Assembly (NCBI RefSeq): GCF_004803715.2
Contig: NZ_CP039383.2
Coordinates: forward strand, 62,001 to 126,000
DNA from: Luteimonas yindakuii
GTDB taxonomy: Bacteria > Pseudomonadota > Gammaproteobacteria > Xanthomonadales > Xanthomonadaceae
Length of the DNA stretch: 64,000 nucleotides
Reading direction: 5' to 3'
Shown here: positions 1 through 9,475 of the stretch, piece after piece
Position numbering within the stretch: position 1 is the first letter of the stretch
Layout: each line of letters opens with the position of its first letter
The notes under the pieces: generated by a model
Seen by the model: only the letters and a program-made list of their open reading frames with translations
Told to the model about the DNA's origin: nothing
The model's database searches: none
Position numbers and translations under genes: made by a program

Positions 1-573
1 GCCGTACGCGAAGGCCCGCAGGGCGCGCGCGGGCTCAACGCCCGTATCGAGGACCTGCTGGCCGGCACCCGCCGCGGCGCTGGCCCTGCATCCACCGCCA
101 GCCGCTACTTCCATGGCCGCCTGCTGCTGGTCACCGAGAACAGCTACCGGCACCGGCTGTTCAACGGCGACATCGGCATCTGTCTGCGCGATGACGGCGG
201 CACGTTGATGGCGTGGTTCCCCGGCGACGATCCGCACAACCCGCGGCCGTTCCATCCGGCGGCGCTGCCCGCGCACGACAGCGCCTTCGCGATGACCGTG
301 CACAAGGCGCAGGGCAGCGAGTTCGACGCGGTGTGGCTGGTGCTGCCGGAACGCTTCAACCGCGTGCTGTCGCGGGAGCTGGTCTACACGGGGATGACGC
401 GGGCGCGCAGCGTGTTGCACGTGGCCGGCAGTGCCGACGTCATCACCGAAGCACTGGCGCGGCATGCCGGGCGGTGGTCGGGGCTTGGCTGGCGACTGGG
501 GGCGAACGCAGATGCGTCCGTGCATGACACGCCCGCCACTGTCGACGGCACCATGCAGGGCAGCCTGTTCTGA
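1..573 (+). CDS. recD: Exodeoxyribonuclease V alpha subunit, C-terminal part
   Basis: This is the last 190 residues of RecD, open from base 1 with its start outside the window. RecD is the 5'-3' helicase subunit of RecBCD, which processes double-strand breaks in the cytoplasm. The visible part holds the superfamily 1 helicase end motifs: TVHKAQGSEFD (motif V type) and LVYTGMTRAR (motif VI, arginine finger). The upstream residues (RLLLVTENSY, FNGDIGI) match the usual beta strands before motif V. The stop is 34 bp before mgtE. The family assignment is firm; only the upstream part cannot be judged. Confidence 0.92.
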   Translation, partial: AVREGPQGARGLNARIEDLLAGTRRGAGPASTASRYFHGRLLLVTENSYRHRLFNGDIGICLRDDGGTLMAWFPGDDPHNPRPFHPAALPAHDSAFAMTVHKAQGSEFDAVWLVLPERFNRVLSRELVYTGMTRARSVLHVAGSADVITEALARHAGRWSGLGWRLGANADASVHDTPATVDGTMQGSLF

Positions 574-607
574 TCCGTTCCGGTAGCCCTGCCTCCGGGA
601 CGCATCG

Positions 608-2011
608 ATGATCGAAACTCGCAATCCGCTCCTCGGGCCCCGCTTGGCCCACACCGACAGGCCCTTCGACCCCGAGCAGGCGGCTCGCGAGATCCGCCGC
701 TGCCTCGACCGCGATGACTGCGGCCTGCTGGAAACCTGGCTTGCCGATGCCTTGGCCGCGGACGTGGCCGAAGCCTTCGCCCACCTCGAGCCAGCGCACG
801 CGGCGCGCGCGCTGCAACTGATCGCGCCCGCCGAGCGCGCCTTCGTGTTCGGCTACCTGCCGCTGTCGGCACAGTCGGAGCTCATCGCCGAGCTGCCGCG
901 CGCCGCGCTGACCGAACTGCTCGAGCGCATGCCGGCCGACGTGCGCGCCGATCTCTTCAACCACCTGCCGCCTGCCGTGCGCGACCAGGTGCTGCCGGCG
1001 CTGGCCCAGGCCGAACGCGAGGACATCCGCCGCCTGAGTGCCTACGGCGCCGACACCGCCGGCGCGATCATGACCTCCGACTACGCCGCGCTGCCGCCGG
1101 GGTTGACCGCGCGCGAGGCGGTGGAGGAACTGCGCCGCGTCGCGCCCGATACCGAGACGATCTACACCGCCTACGTGATCGATGCCGGGCGCCGGCTGAT
1201 CGGCGTCACCACGCTGCGGCGGCTGATCACCGCCGCACCCGACGCCCTGGTCTCGGAACTGATGCAGGCCAACCCGATCGTTGCCCACGTCGACGACGAC
1301 CAGGAAACCGTGGCCACGCTGATCGGCCGCTACGACTTCATCGCCCTACCGATCCTCGACGGCGAAGGCCGGCTGGTCGGCATCGTCACCGCCGACGACG
1401 CGATGGACGTGGTCCGTGACGAGGCCACCGAGGACGCACTGCTGGCCGGCGGTACCGCGGGCCGGTTGGCCGGCACGGTGCGCGGCGCGTCGATCCGCCA
1501 GCTCTACCGGCTGCGCGTGTTCTGGCTGGTGCTGCTGGTGTTCGGCAACATCTTTTCCGGTGCCGGCATCGCCCATTTCGAGGACACCATCGCCGCGCAC
1601 CTCGCGTTGCTGTTCTTCCTGCCGTTGCTGATCGCAAGCGCCGGCAATGCGGGTTCGCAGTCGGCGATGCTGATGGTGCGCGCGCTGGCTACCGGCGACG
1701 TGCGCGCGCAGGACTGGAGCCGCATGCTCGGCCGCGAAGTGCTGGTGGCCGGCCTGCTGGGGCTGACGATGTCGGTGGCGATCTCGCTGATCGGCGCGTG
1801 GCGCGGCGGGCCGGACATCGCGGTAGTGGTGGCGATCACGATGCTGATCGTGGTGCTGGTGGGCAGCCTGATCGGCATGTCGCTGCCGTTCCTGCTGTCG
1901 AAGCTGCGGCTGGATCCCGCCACCGCCAGCGGCCCGCTGGTCACCTCCATCGCGGACGTCGCCGGCGTGCTCGTGTACTTCGGCATCGCGAGCGCGTTGC
2001 TGGGGCCGTGA
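608..2011 (+). CDS. mgtE: Magnesium transporter MgtE
   Basis: A 467-residue protein of the usual length for MgtE, the Mg2+-gated Mg2+ channel of the inner membrane. It has the N-terminal superhelical domain (about residues 15-135, including ELLERMPADVRADLFNHLP), two CBS domains (about 140-265, starting near GAIMTSDYAALP) and a C-terminal block of five hydrophobic helices (about 285-465). The conserved pore-region sequence GNAGSQSA lies near residue 345. It follows recD by 34 bp. That gap is too short for an Mg2+ riboswitch, so transcription may come from upstream. Confidence 0.95.
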   Translation: MIETRNPLLGPRLAHTDRPFDPEQAAREIRRCLDRDDCGLLETWLADALAADVAEAFAHLEPAHAARALQLIAPAERAFVFGYLPLSAQSELIAELPRAALTELLERMPADVRADLFNHLPPAVRDQVLPALAQAEREDIRRLSAYGADTAGAIMTSDYAALPPGLTAREAVEELRRVAPDTETIYTAYVIDAGRRLIGVTTLRRLITAAPDALVSELMQANPIVAHVDDDQETVATLIGRYDFIALPILDGEGRLVGIVTADDAMDVVRDEATEDALLAGGTAGRLAGTVRGASIRQLYRLRVFWLVLLVFGNIFSGAGIAHFEDTIAAHLALLFFLPLLIASAGNAGSQSAMLMVRALATGDVRAQDWSRMLGREVLVAGLLGLTMSVAISLIGAWRGGPDIAVVVAITMLIVVLVGSLIGMSLPFLLSKLRLDPATASGPLVTSIADVAGVLVYFGIASALLGP

Positions 2012-2194
2012 GCGTTGCGGCCTACCCGCATCCGCAGCCTGCCGGAAATGTGACGCTTTCCACATCGCGCGGCCCGCGCCAAGGTGCGGCAGGGGACGGG
2101 GAAACGCATGGGACGCGGCCGCAAGACCACGATGGATGATCTTTCCGGCATGCCGTGGCCGGTCCGCAAGAGGATGAGCATTCGTCGTAACCGC

Positions 2195-2785
2195 TCAACG
2201 GTTGTCACTGCCCTCCACCAGCATCTCCGCCATCCGCGCCTCCGCCTCCGCATGCAGCGCCCAGAAGTCCGCCACGCCTTCGCCGCGGATGCGTCGTTCC
2301 AGAACGGCCAGGTGCGCATGCCAGCCGCCGCCGAAGTTGAGCGCGTCGCTGCGGCCGCGCAGGCCGGTGTGGGTCAGCACCAGACGCGTCCTGCCGTTGC
2401 CGGCGTCGTCGAGTTCGATAGTGACTTCACCGGCGTCACCGTTCTCCCAGGTGAAGGCGAGCACGTGGGGCGGTTCGCAGCGGGTGATGCGTTCGCTCCA
2501 GCTGTGGCCGACGTAGGGGCGGTAGCGCTCCGGCGTGGGCACGTCGCGGTCGGAGAGCCGGTCGTGGTCCATGGTGAGGCCGATGCTGCCGCCCACCCTG
2601 GCATCGGTGGGCCCGGCCATGAACCAGCGCGCGCGCAGCTCGGGGTCCACCAGGTACTGCCAGACCCTGTCCACGGGCGCGTCCAGCAGCCGCTCGAAGC
2701 GCAGCATGGCAGGGGTGACCTGGTCGGTGTGCCGGGTGTCAGTCGTGGGTGTCCTCCTTGCGGGGTTTGCGTGGCGCGCGTGCAC
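2195..2785 (-). CDS. SRPBCC / AHSA1-family protein
   Basis: A 196-residue START-like protein. FERLLDAPVDRVWQYLVDPE at the start of the fold and ELDDAGNGRTRLVLTHTGLRGR toward the end are typical of the AHSA1/SRPBCC family, hydrophobic-ligand-binding proteins of the cytoplasm with poorly known roles. The start given is GTG at 2785. An in-frame ATG at 2707 begins directly before FERLLDAPV, and since residues 1-25 are low complexity the true start may lie nearer the ATG. No ArsR-type partner gene, common beside this family, is present. A decayed copy of residues near THTGLRGRSDALNFGGGW is found 1.6 kb away at 3983-4060. Confidence 0.82.
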   Translation of the reverse strand: MHARHANPARRTPTTDTRHTDQVTPAMLRFERLLDAPVDRVWQYLVDPELRARWFMAGPTDARVGGSIGLTMDHDRLSDRDVPTPERYRPYVGHSWSERITRCEPPHVLAFTWENGDAGEVTIELDDAGNGRTRLVLTHTGLRGRSDALNFGGGWHAHLAVLERRIRGEGVADFWALHAEAEARMAEMLVEGSDNR

Positions 2786-2927
2786 GGGGGGCGCGGCGTT
2801 GTCCGTTCCGCGAGGCGCTCAATTGGCGGACCGGGGTGACTTCGGCGACACGCCTGGCGCCATTCGCCGATGAACGGGGAGCACGACCCGGCGGCGTGGC
2901 ACCGTGCGGTCGCGGGCAGAGCCGGGC

Positions 2928-3329
2928 TCAGCGCGGCCGCGCTCGCGTCGCGCAGCGACGCCCGGCCACGCCGGCCCAGAACACGTAGCCATGGAGCACC
3001 GCGCCACTCAACGCCAAGAGCGTCCAGAACAGGTCGAGCGCCAGCACGACGTTCGCGGCGCCATCCAGGGGCGGCCAGCCGGAGCGCTGGAACCAGGCGC
3101 TTCCCGGGCCGAACAGCCGGTGCGCGGCCTGGTCGGTCGATAACGAATCCCAGTCGCCAGACCGGAACACGCCGGCGAAACCCCAGGCGATGCGGGTCGC
3201 CGCGCCCACGGCCAGCGCGCCGCCGATCCACAGCAACGCCTCGCCGACCCAGCGCTTACGCAACCACAGCTGCAGCGCGCCGAGCCACCAGGCCAGCGCG
3301 ATCAGCAGCAGGAGGAACAGCAGCCCCAT
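2928..3329 (-). CDS. Small integral membrane protein of unknown function
   Basis: A 133-residue protein with three clear hydrophobic stretches: about residues 1-20 (MGLLFLLLLIALAWWLGAL), 30-52 (ALLWIGGALAVGAATRIAW) and 92-120 (VVLALDLFWTLLALSGAVLHGY). The ends are basic. I do not recognise the family. It reads in the same direction as the DUF6630 gene 40 bp upstream and the AHSA1 gene downstream, so it could be cotranscribed. The coding frame is supported by the regular hydrophobic pattern rather than by homology. Confidence 0.65.
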   Translation of the reverse strand: MGLLFLLLLIALAWWLGALQLWLRKRWVGEALLWIGGALAVGAATRIAWGFAGVFRSGDWDSLSTDQAAHRLFGPGSAWFQRSGWPPLDGAANVVLALDLFWTLLALSGAVLHGYVFWAGVAGRRCATRARPR

Positions 3330-3369
3330 CAGCCGGGCCCGTCATCGAGGCCTCGGCCGCACGGCGGAA

Positions 3370-3921
3370 TCACACGCCGGCCCGCCGGGCATCGATCCCC
3401 AGCGCCGGCGCGATCACCCGCACCGCCTCGTCATCAGCCGCCAGCGTCATCCAACCCGCCACCGCATCGGTCCCGGTCTCCCAGGTCCACAACGTGTAGC
3501 CATCGAGCCGCAGCTGGTCGTGTGCAGTCACCAGCAGTTCGGTCGCTGACACGCTCCCGAGGAAAGCATCGTCAGTCGGATCCTCGACACCCCAGTCGAT
3601 CGCCAGGTTGAATCGCGCGGCCAGCTCGTTGATGCAATCGATCAGCGCGCCGGTCTCACTCTCGTCGAGATGGAACCCCGACTTCCAGTCGATCACATCC
3701 TTCAGCAGCCATGGCACGTCGACGTCACCGGCATCGCCACCACCCAGTGCATCCTGGAACGCCTCGAACTGCCGCATCGCGGCATCCTCGTCGCCGGGAT
3801 TGATCACCAGCAGCAGTTGCCAGACCAGCGCCTCGGCGCCGGCCGCGTCCTCGCTCTCCGCGCCCTCGGCCTCCTGCGCGTAGTTGTCGTCGGGATCGAA
3901 ATCGTCGTCGGGTAGGGTCAT
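3370..3921 (-). CDS. DUF6630 family protein
   Basis: A 183-residue acidic soluble protein. The start at 3921 (MTLPDDDFDPDDN) is preferred because the frame upstream encodes only a decayed repeat of another gene. LLLVINPGDEDAAMRQFEAF, the DWKSGFHLDE block, FNLAIDWGVEDP and DGYTLWTWETGTDAVAGW are the conserved pieces I associate with the DUF6630 family. No activity is known. It is probably cytoplasmic and sits immediately upstream of the small membrane protein at 2928-3329. Confidence 0.78.
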   Translation of the reverse strand: MTLPDDDFDPDDNYAQEAEGAESEDAAGAEALVWQLLLVINPGDEDAAMRQFEAFQDALGGGDAGDVDVPWLLKDVIDWKSGFHLDESETGALIDCINELAARFNLAIDWGVEDPTDDAFLGSVSATELLVTAHDQLRLDGYTLWTWETGTDAVAGWMTLAADDEAVRVIAPALGIDARRAGV

Positions 3922-3982
3922 CGCGGGCGCGCCATGGGCATGGGCGCGACAGTGTGCCGCATGTCGCGTGGTGGCCACGGGG

Positions 3983-4060
3983 GCGAACGCCAGCCGCCAT
4001 CGAAGTTCCAACGCGTCGCTGCGGCCGCGCAGCCCGGTGCGGGTCGGCACCAGGCGCGTA
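3983..4060 (-). pseudogene. Decayed duplicate of part of the AHSA1 gene
   Basis: These 78 bases align almost base for base with 2313-2390 inside the AHSA1 gene on the same strand. The shared core includes gcgtcgctgcggccgcgcag, then ccggtg-gggtc-gcaccag-cgcgt with a few substitutions. Translated, it still reads TGLRGRSDALE, matching TGLRGRSDALN of the intact gene, and then diverges. It has no start or stop of its own and lies just upstream of the DUF6630 gene. It is the remnant of a local duplication or a second AHSA1 gene. Confidence 0.75.
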
Positions 4061-4151
4061 GCGCGCCTTGAAACGTACCCGTCGGCCGGGGAGCGGCTTC
4101 CCGCGTGGCGCGTGCGCCACAATGCACGGCCCCGCACGATCAGGACGTCGC

Positions 4152-4370
4152 ATGGACGTTGAAGCTCTCCTCCGCGCAGCCCTTCGCGAAGCCGGCTACG
4201 GCCCCGACGCGATCGGCTCGGCGCTTCCCCGCATCATGCGCATCCTGCAGGCGGAGGACGTACGCATCGAAGCCGGTCGCGCCCTCTCGCGCAAGGAGCG
4301 CGAGTACGTGCGCGTGCAGCTCGAGATGGGCGTCGACGTGTCCGAGATCGTGGCAGGCCTCAAGCGCTGA
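4152..4370 (+). CDS. Small helical protein of unknown function
   Basis: A 72-residue protein starting at ATG 4152 (MDVEALLRAALREAGYG). It is predicted to be almost entirely helical and charged, with a pattern such as RKEREYVRVQLEMGVDVSEIVAGL near the C-terminus. I do not recognise it. The ORF stays open upstream to 4068, but that part is basic and low complexity, so the later start is chosen. No operon partner is obvious. Confidence 0.6.
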   Translation: MDVEALLRAALREAGYGPDAIGSALPRIMRILQAEDVRIEAGRALSRKEREYVRVQLEMGVDVSEIVAGLKR

Positions 4371-4549
4371 AAGCCAGGCCTGCCATCTGGTCGGGTGTTG
4401 ACCGGCGACTGGTCTGACCCCCGGACCGGCGAGCTTGAATGCTCTCCGGAGCCCTGCCGTCAGCCCGGGGCAATGCCCTATTCCCAGACACCACGGCCGA
4501 TCGCAGCACGTACGCCGCCATGTCGGCAGGGCGTAACGGATTGCGTCAT

Positions 4550-4566
4550 ATAACGGCATCCGTTAT
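4550..4566. promoter_or_regulatory. Probable HigA operator (inverted repeat)
   Basis: A perfect 6-bp inverted repeat, ATAACG-N5-CGTTAT, just upstream of higB. A -10-like TATAAC (4549-4554) lies inside its left arm and a half-site TAACGG lies at 4534-4539. HigA-type antitoxins repress their own operons by binding such palindromes over the promoter. The link to HigA is inferred from position. Confidence 0.7.
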
Positions 4567-4576
4567 GATCACCGCC

Positions 4577-4858
4577 GTGATACGGAGTTTCGCCGACAGG
4601 GAAGCGGAGAAGATCTGGCGCGGCGAACGCTCGCGCAGGTTGCCTATGGATATCCAGCAGACTGCCCGGCGCAAGCTGCGCATGCTCAATGCCGCCGCGG
4701 TGCTCGACGACCTGCGTATCCCCCCGGCGAACCGGCTTGAAGCGCTCAAGGGCGAGCGCAAGGGCCAGCACAGCATCCGGATCAACGATCAATGGCGCAT
4801 CTGCTTCAGATGGACGGAAGGCGGGGCCAGCGACGTCCAGATCGTCGATTACCACTAG
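4577..4858 (+). CDS. higB: Toxin of the HigB/RelE family
   Basis: A 93-residue mRNA-interferase toxin with the usual HigB length and order: IRSFADREAEKIWRGERSRR, then ARRKLRMLNAAAVLDDLR, PPANRLEALKGERKGQHSI and RINDQWRICFRW at the C-terminal sheet. HigB cleaves mRNA on the ribosome and is blocked by HigA. The GTG at 4577 matches the usual family start. An in-frame ATG at 4565 would overlap the operator. higA follows 18 bp downstream in the usual toxin-first order. No key residue appears to be missing. Confidence 0.9.
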   Translation: MIRSFADREAEKIWRGERSRRLPMDIQQTARRKLRMLNAAAVLDDLRIPPANRLEALKGERKGQHSIRINDQWRICFRWTEGGASDVQIVDYH

Positions 4859-4876
4859 TCCGAAGAGGATCGGCCC

Positions 4877-5167
4877 ATGGCTGCCTTGTCCAATGTCCAC
4901 CCAGGCGAAGTGCTGCAGGAAGAGTTCCTGATGCCGCTGGGTATCAGCCAGAATGCGCTGGCCCGCGCCATGGCCGTGCCTCCGCGTCGTATCAACGAGA
5001 TCGTGCTGGGCAAGCGCGGCGTTACCGCCGACACCGCCGTGCGCCTGGCTGCGGCCCTGGGCACCAGCGAGCGCTTCTGGCTCGGTCTGCAGGCTGACTA
5101 CGATCTGGAAGAAGCGCGCCGCGCGCTGGGCAGCCTGCCCGGCAGGATCAAGCGACTGGCAGCGTAA
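4877..5167 (+). CDS. higA: Antitoxin of the HigA family (XRE helix-turn-helix)
   Basis: A 96-residue protein of typical HigA length. It opens with VHPGEVLQEEFLMPLGISQN, continues through an XRE helix-turn-helix (ALARAMAVPPRRINEIVLGK, then the RGVTADTAVRLAAALG helices) and ends with the family signature SERFWLGLQADYDLEEARR. It neutralises HigB and probably represses the operon by binding the ATAACG-N5-CGTTAT palindrome. A GA-rich ribosome-binding site (AAGAGG, from 4863) precedes the ATG. Confidence 0.93.
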   Translation: MAALSNVHPGEVLQEEFLMPLGISQNALARAMAVPPRRINEIVLGKRGVTADTAVRLAAALGTSERFWLGLQADYDLEEARRALGSLPGRIKRLAA

Positions 5168-5200
5168 TCGGCCAGCCGAGCACTCCGATGCCTCTGCATC

Positions 5201-6112
5201 ATGTTGTATCGCCACGTCCCGGGCAGTGCGCAGGAGGTCGTGCATGCGACCTCCTTGGAAACGTATAGATCCAGGTTCGAATCGGAAACGATTCACTGCG
5301 TGCATTGCGGTGAGAGCGCGTACGGCTATTACGATCTGGACGACTGGCCATACGGCCTCACGGACTTCGAGCTGGCCTACAAGGAGGTGGCCGAACACAC
5401 GTTTGAAGTCCACGGCCTGGACGCGGACCATCCGCACGTACGTCTGCGCGGCGACGTCTGCGAGCGTCAGGCATCCTTGCATATCTGCCAGATGTGCGGT
5501 TGGTGGGCGGCGGTCGACAGCGCGGTCCTTCCTGCCGTCGGAAGCCAGCTCTGGCTCCTTAACCTGGTTGCGCCCGCCGTCCTGATGGAACTGGACGTGG
5601 GTGACCTGTCGGCACCGCTGGGCGAAGTGCGCAACTTCCTGCGTCGGCGCTACGACGCCAGGCACCATATCGCGCCGCGGCTGTTCGAGCGGGTTGTTGC
5701 CAGCGTCTTCAGGGACAGCGGATACGAGGCGGAAGCGACCGCCTACTCGAACGATGGCGGGATCGACATAGTGCTGTGCGATCGCGCAGGCCGGCATGCC
5801 GGCGTACAAGTAAAGCGTTGGGGTCGCGCCGTCGAGGTCGAGCAGATTCGAGCGTTCCTCGGTGCATTGATGCTGGGCGGCTACGCGCGGGGCGTGTTCG
5901 TATCCACGAGTGGGTTCCAGCGCGGGGCGGCACGCGCCGCGACGGCGTGTCGTCCGTGGGCGTCCATAGAGCTTGTCGATGCGCAACGCTTCTTCGATAT
6001 GTTGGGTATCGCCCAGCTACAGACCGGGATCGACCCTGAGAAGTGCGGCTTCTACGCAGCGGGCAAGCCGCCCGTACTCCTGCACTCTGCGTTTCATTTG
6101 AATTCGATCTAG
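5201..6112 (+). CDS. Mrr-like restriction endonuclease with zinc ribbon
   Basis: A 303-residue protein. The C-terminal half (about residues 145-265) is a Mrr_cat PD-(D/E)XK nuclease: FERVVASVFRDSGYEAE, the catalytic NDGGIDIVL, then GVQVKRW with the catalytic Lys, and GVFVSTSGF. The N-terminal half has paired cysteines, CVHCG near residue 33 and CQMCGWW near 96, that look like a split zinc ribbon. Mrr-type enzymes cut modified or foreign DNA. It lies 33 bp after higA, and its wobble positions look less GC-rich than those of mgtE or rtcB, so transfer together with higBA is plausible. The modification specificity cannot be read from the sequence. Confidence 0.82.
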   Translation: MLYRHVPGSAQEVVHATSLETYRSRFESETIHCVHCGESAYGYYDLDDWPYGLTDFELAYKEVAEHTFEVHGLDADHPHVRLRGDVCERQASLHICQMCGWWAAVDSAVLPAVGSQLWLLNLVAPAVLMELDVGDLSAPLGEVRNFLRRRYDARHHIAPRLFERVVASVFRDSGYEAEATAYSNDGGIDIVLCDRAGRHAGVQVKRWGRAVEVEQIRAFLGALMLGGYARGVFVSTSGFQRGAARAATACRPWASIELVDAQRFFDMLGIAQLQTGIDPEKCGFYAAGKPPVLLHSAFHLNSI

Positions 6113-6347
6113 GCCTGCTCTCTTTGGGTTGGAACGAAGCACCGCGACAGACGCCGCCTCTACGCCACGCAGCCGAGACTCCGGTGCTGAGGCATTTCGA
6201 GGCGCTGGCGCTTGGCGAAGCTGGCGGGTAGATCGTCAGGCCGACCGTGTTCGGCGGCCCGGATGGCGACGCCGTCAGCTGGTCAGGTGACGTAGATACC
6301 TCGTGCAGCACGGGCGCAGTTACAGAACTTCCTAGCGAATCAACGGG

Positions 6348-7565
<1,218 letters not shown>

Positions 7566-7723
7566 GCGGAAAGCATCGGGCCGTCCTGGCCCAGGCACTG
7601 CGGTGGAGCGGCTCGGCGGCCCGGCACACCGTCGTTTTCGAGGCCTTACATCCGGGCAGGCATGCTGGGCGCCAGACACGTACCGCGCCCGTTGTGCGGC
7701 GCACGCCCAAAGGAGTTCCCCGC

Positions 7724-8734
7724 ATGACCATCAGGACCCTCCACATCCCCGCCGGTGGCGGCTTCGAGCATGTGACCGTCGGCAGCACGCAACCGGTCGA
7801 ACCGCGCCCGGGCGAGATCACCGTGCGCCTGCGCGCGAGCTCGCTGAACTTCCACGATTACATGGTGGTGAAGGGCGTCACCGGGCCGACCGAGCAGCGC
7901 ATTCCGATGTCCGACGGTGCCGGCGAGGTCATCGCGGTGGGCGATGGCGTCAGCGGGTTCGACGTCGGCGACCACGTGGTCAGCACGTTCTTCCCGGACT
8001 GGCTCGACGGCGAGCCGCAGGTGGAAGGCTTCGCCCGTACCCCGGGTGACGGCATCGATGGCTATGCGCGCGAGCAGGTGAGCGCGCCGGCCACGTCATT
8101 CACCCGCGCGCCGCGCGGCTGGAGCCACGCCGAGGCCGCGACGCTCACCACCGCAGGGCTGACCGCGTGGCGGGCGCTGATGGACGACGGCGCGCTCAAG
8201 CCCGGTGAGGTGGTGCTGGTGCAGGGCACCGGCGGGGTGTCGATCTTCGCGCTGCAGTTCGCGAAGCTGGCCGGTGCGCGGGTGATCGCGACCTCGTCGA
8301 GCGATGCCAAGCTCGAGCGCCTGCGCGAACTGGGCGCCGACGAGGTGATCAACTACCGCGAGGATCCGGACTGGGGCCTTACCGCACGGCGAATGACCGG
8401 CGGCAACGGCGTCGACCACGTGCTCGACGTCGGCGGCCCGGCGACGTTGGCGCAATCCATGCTGGCCTCGCGCGTGGGCGGGCACGTGGCGCTGATCGGC
8501 GTGCTCACCGGTGTCGACGGCCAGCTGCCGCTGGGCCTGGCGCTGGGGCGGCAGCTGCGCCTGCAGGCACTGGTGGTCGGCAGCCGCCGCCAGCAGCAGG
8601 ACATGGTGCGCGCGCTGGAAGCCGGCACGCTGCGGCCGGTGATCGACCGGCACTTTGCGCTGGATGATCTGGTGGCGGCGTTCCGGCATCAGGAAAGCGG
8701 CAGCCACTTCGGCAAGATCGTCCTCGACATCTGA
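7724..8734 (+). CDS. Zinc-independent MDR family alcohol dehydrogenase
   Basis: A 336-residue medium-chain dehydrogenase/reductase. It shows the N-terminal GroES-like fold (SSLNFHDYMVVKG), the IPMSDGAGEVIAVGDGVSGF block, GDHVVSTFF, the nucleotide-binding turn VLVQGTGGVSIFALQFAKLAGA, and the C-terminal HFGKIVLDI. The cysteines of catalytic-zinc alcohol dehydrogenases are absent, so a quinone-oxidoreductase-like NADPH reductase is likely. The start is set by ATG 7724 with a strong AAGGAG (7710-7715) at 8-bp spacing. The substrate is unknown. Confidence 0.88.
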   Translation: MTIRTLHIPAGGGFEHVTVGSTQPVEPRPGEITVRLRASSLNFHDYMVVKGVTGPTEQRIPMSDGAGEVIAVGDGVSGFDVGDHVVSTFFPDWLDGEPQVEGFARTPGDGIDGYAREQVSAPATSFTRAPRGWSHAEAATLTTAGLTAWRALMDDGALKPGEVVLVQGTGGVSIFALQFAKLAGARVIATSSSDAKLERLRELGADEVINYREDPDWGLTARRMTGGNGVDHVLDVGGPATLAQSMLASRVGGHVALIGVLTGVDGQLPLGLALGRQLRLQALVVGSRRQQQDMVRALEAGTLRPVIDRHFALDDLVAAFRHQESGSHFGKIVLDI

Positions 8735-8816
8735 GTCACCGCACCGATCCGGAAGTCGGGGTCGGGGTCACGAGGTCCGGCTAGTTCGCACAGCGCCCAT
8801 GGCGGTACGCTGCGGC

Positions 8817-9371
8817 ATGGCCAACCGCACGCCGACCCGGGTCCGATTCGATGCACGCCTGCAGCGGCCTGCGCAGCCGGCGGATGCCGACTGGGCCTTC
8901 CTCGTCCTGCCCGCGGCGGCCAGCGCGAAGCTGCCGACGCGCAGCCAGGTGACCGTGGACGGCACGCTCGCGGGGACGCCGTTCCAGGCCACGCTGGAGC
9001 CGGACGGGCAGGGCAGCCACTGGCTCAGGGTCGGTCACGAATTGCTCGCCGCCGCCGATGTGCGGACCGGTGACACCGTGACCCTGGAGATCGCGCCAGT
9101 AACGGAGGAACCGGAACCCGAAGTGCCGCCGGACCTCCAGGCCGCGCTCGCCGCGAACACCGCCGCCAAGGCCACCTGGGACGACGTCACACCTGTCGCC
9201 CGCCGCGACTGGATCCAGTGGGTGACCTCCGGCAAGAAGGCCGAGACGCGCGCGAAGCGCATCGCCACCGCCTGCGACAAGCTGGCCTCGGGCCAGCGCC
9301 GTGCCTGCTGCTTCGACCGCTCCGGCATGTACAGCCGCGGCAACCTCGGCCCGCCGGAAGCGGCGGAGTGA
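8817..9371 (+). CDS. YdeI/OmpD-associated (OmdA) family protein
   Basis: A 184-residue cytoplasmic protein. Residues 5-95 form a DUF1905-type beta domain (VRFDARLQRP, DWAFLVLP, SQVTVDGTLAGTPFQATLEP). The C-terminal helices (PPDLQAALAANTAAKATWDD, RRDWIQWVTSGKKAETRAKR) are the OmdA/bacteriocin-protection YdeI signature. The function of the family is not settled. Start ATG 8817 (MANRTPTRVRFDAR) is preferred over ATG 8799 because the family begins near this point. Confidence 0.84.
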   Translation: MANRTPTRVRFDARLQRPAQPADADWAFLVLPAAASAKLPTRSQVTVDGTLAGTPFQATLEPDGQGSHWLRVGHELLAAADVRTGDTVTLEIAPVTEEPEPEVPPDLQAALAANTAAKATWDDVTPVARRDWIQWVTSGKKAETRAKRIATACDKLASGQRRACCFDRSGMYSRGNLGPPEAAE

Positions 9372-9475
9372 TTCACCTGCATTTCGTTCTGATCCGTCGG
9401 CAGTGCCAGTCTTCGGGTGTGAATTTCGATCGGCCGAAACCGGTCTGACCTGCTCGCGCAGCAATGGGAGGAACC

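Noticed and set aside
574-607. Possible Mg2+ riboswitch upstream of mgtE
   Set aside because: Only 34 bp lie between recD and mgtE, too short for the M-box fold.
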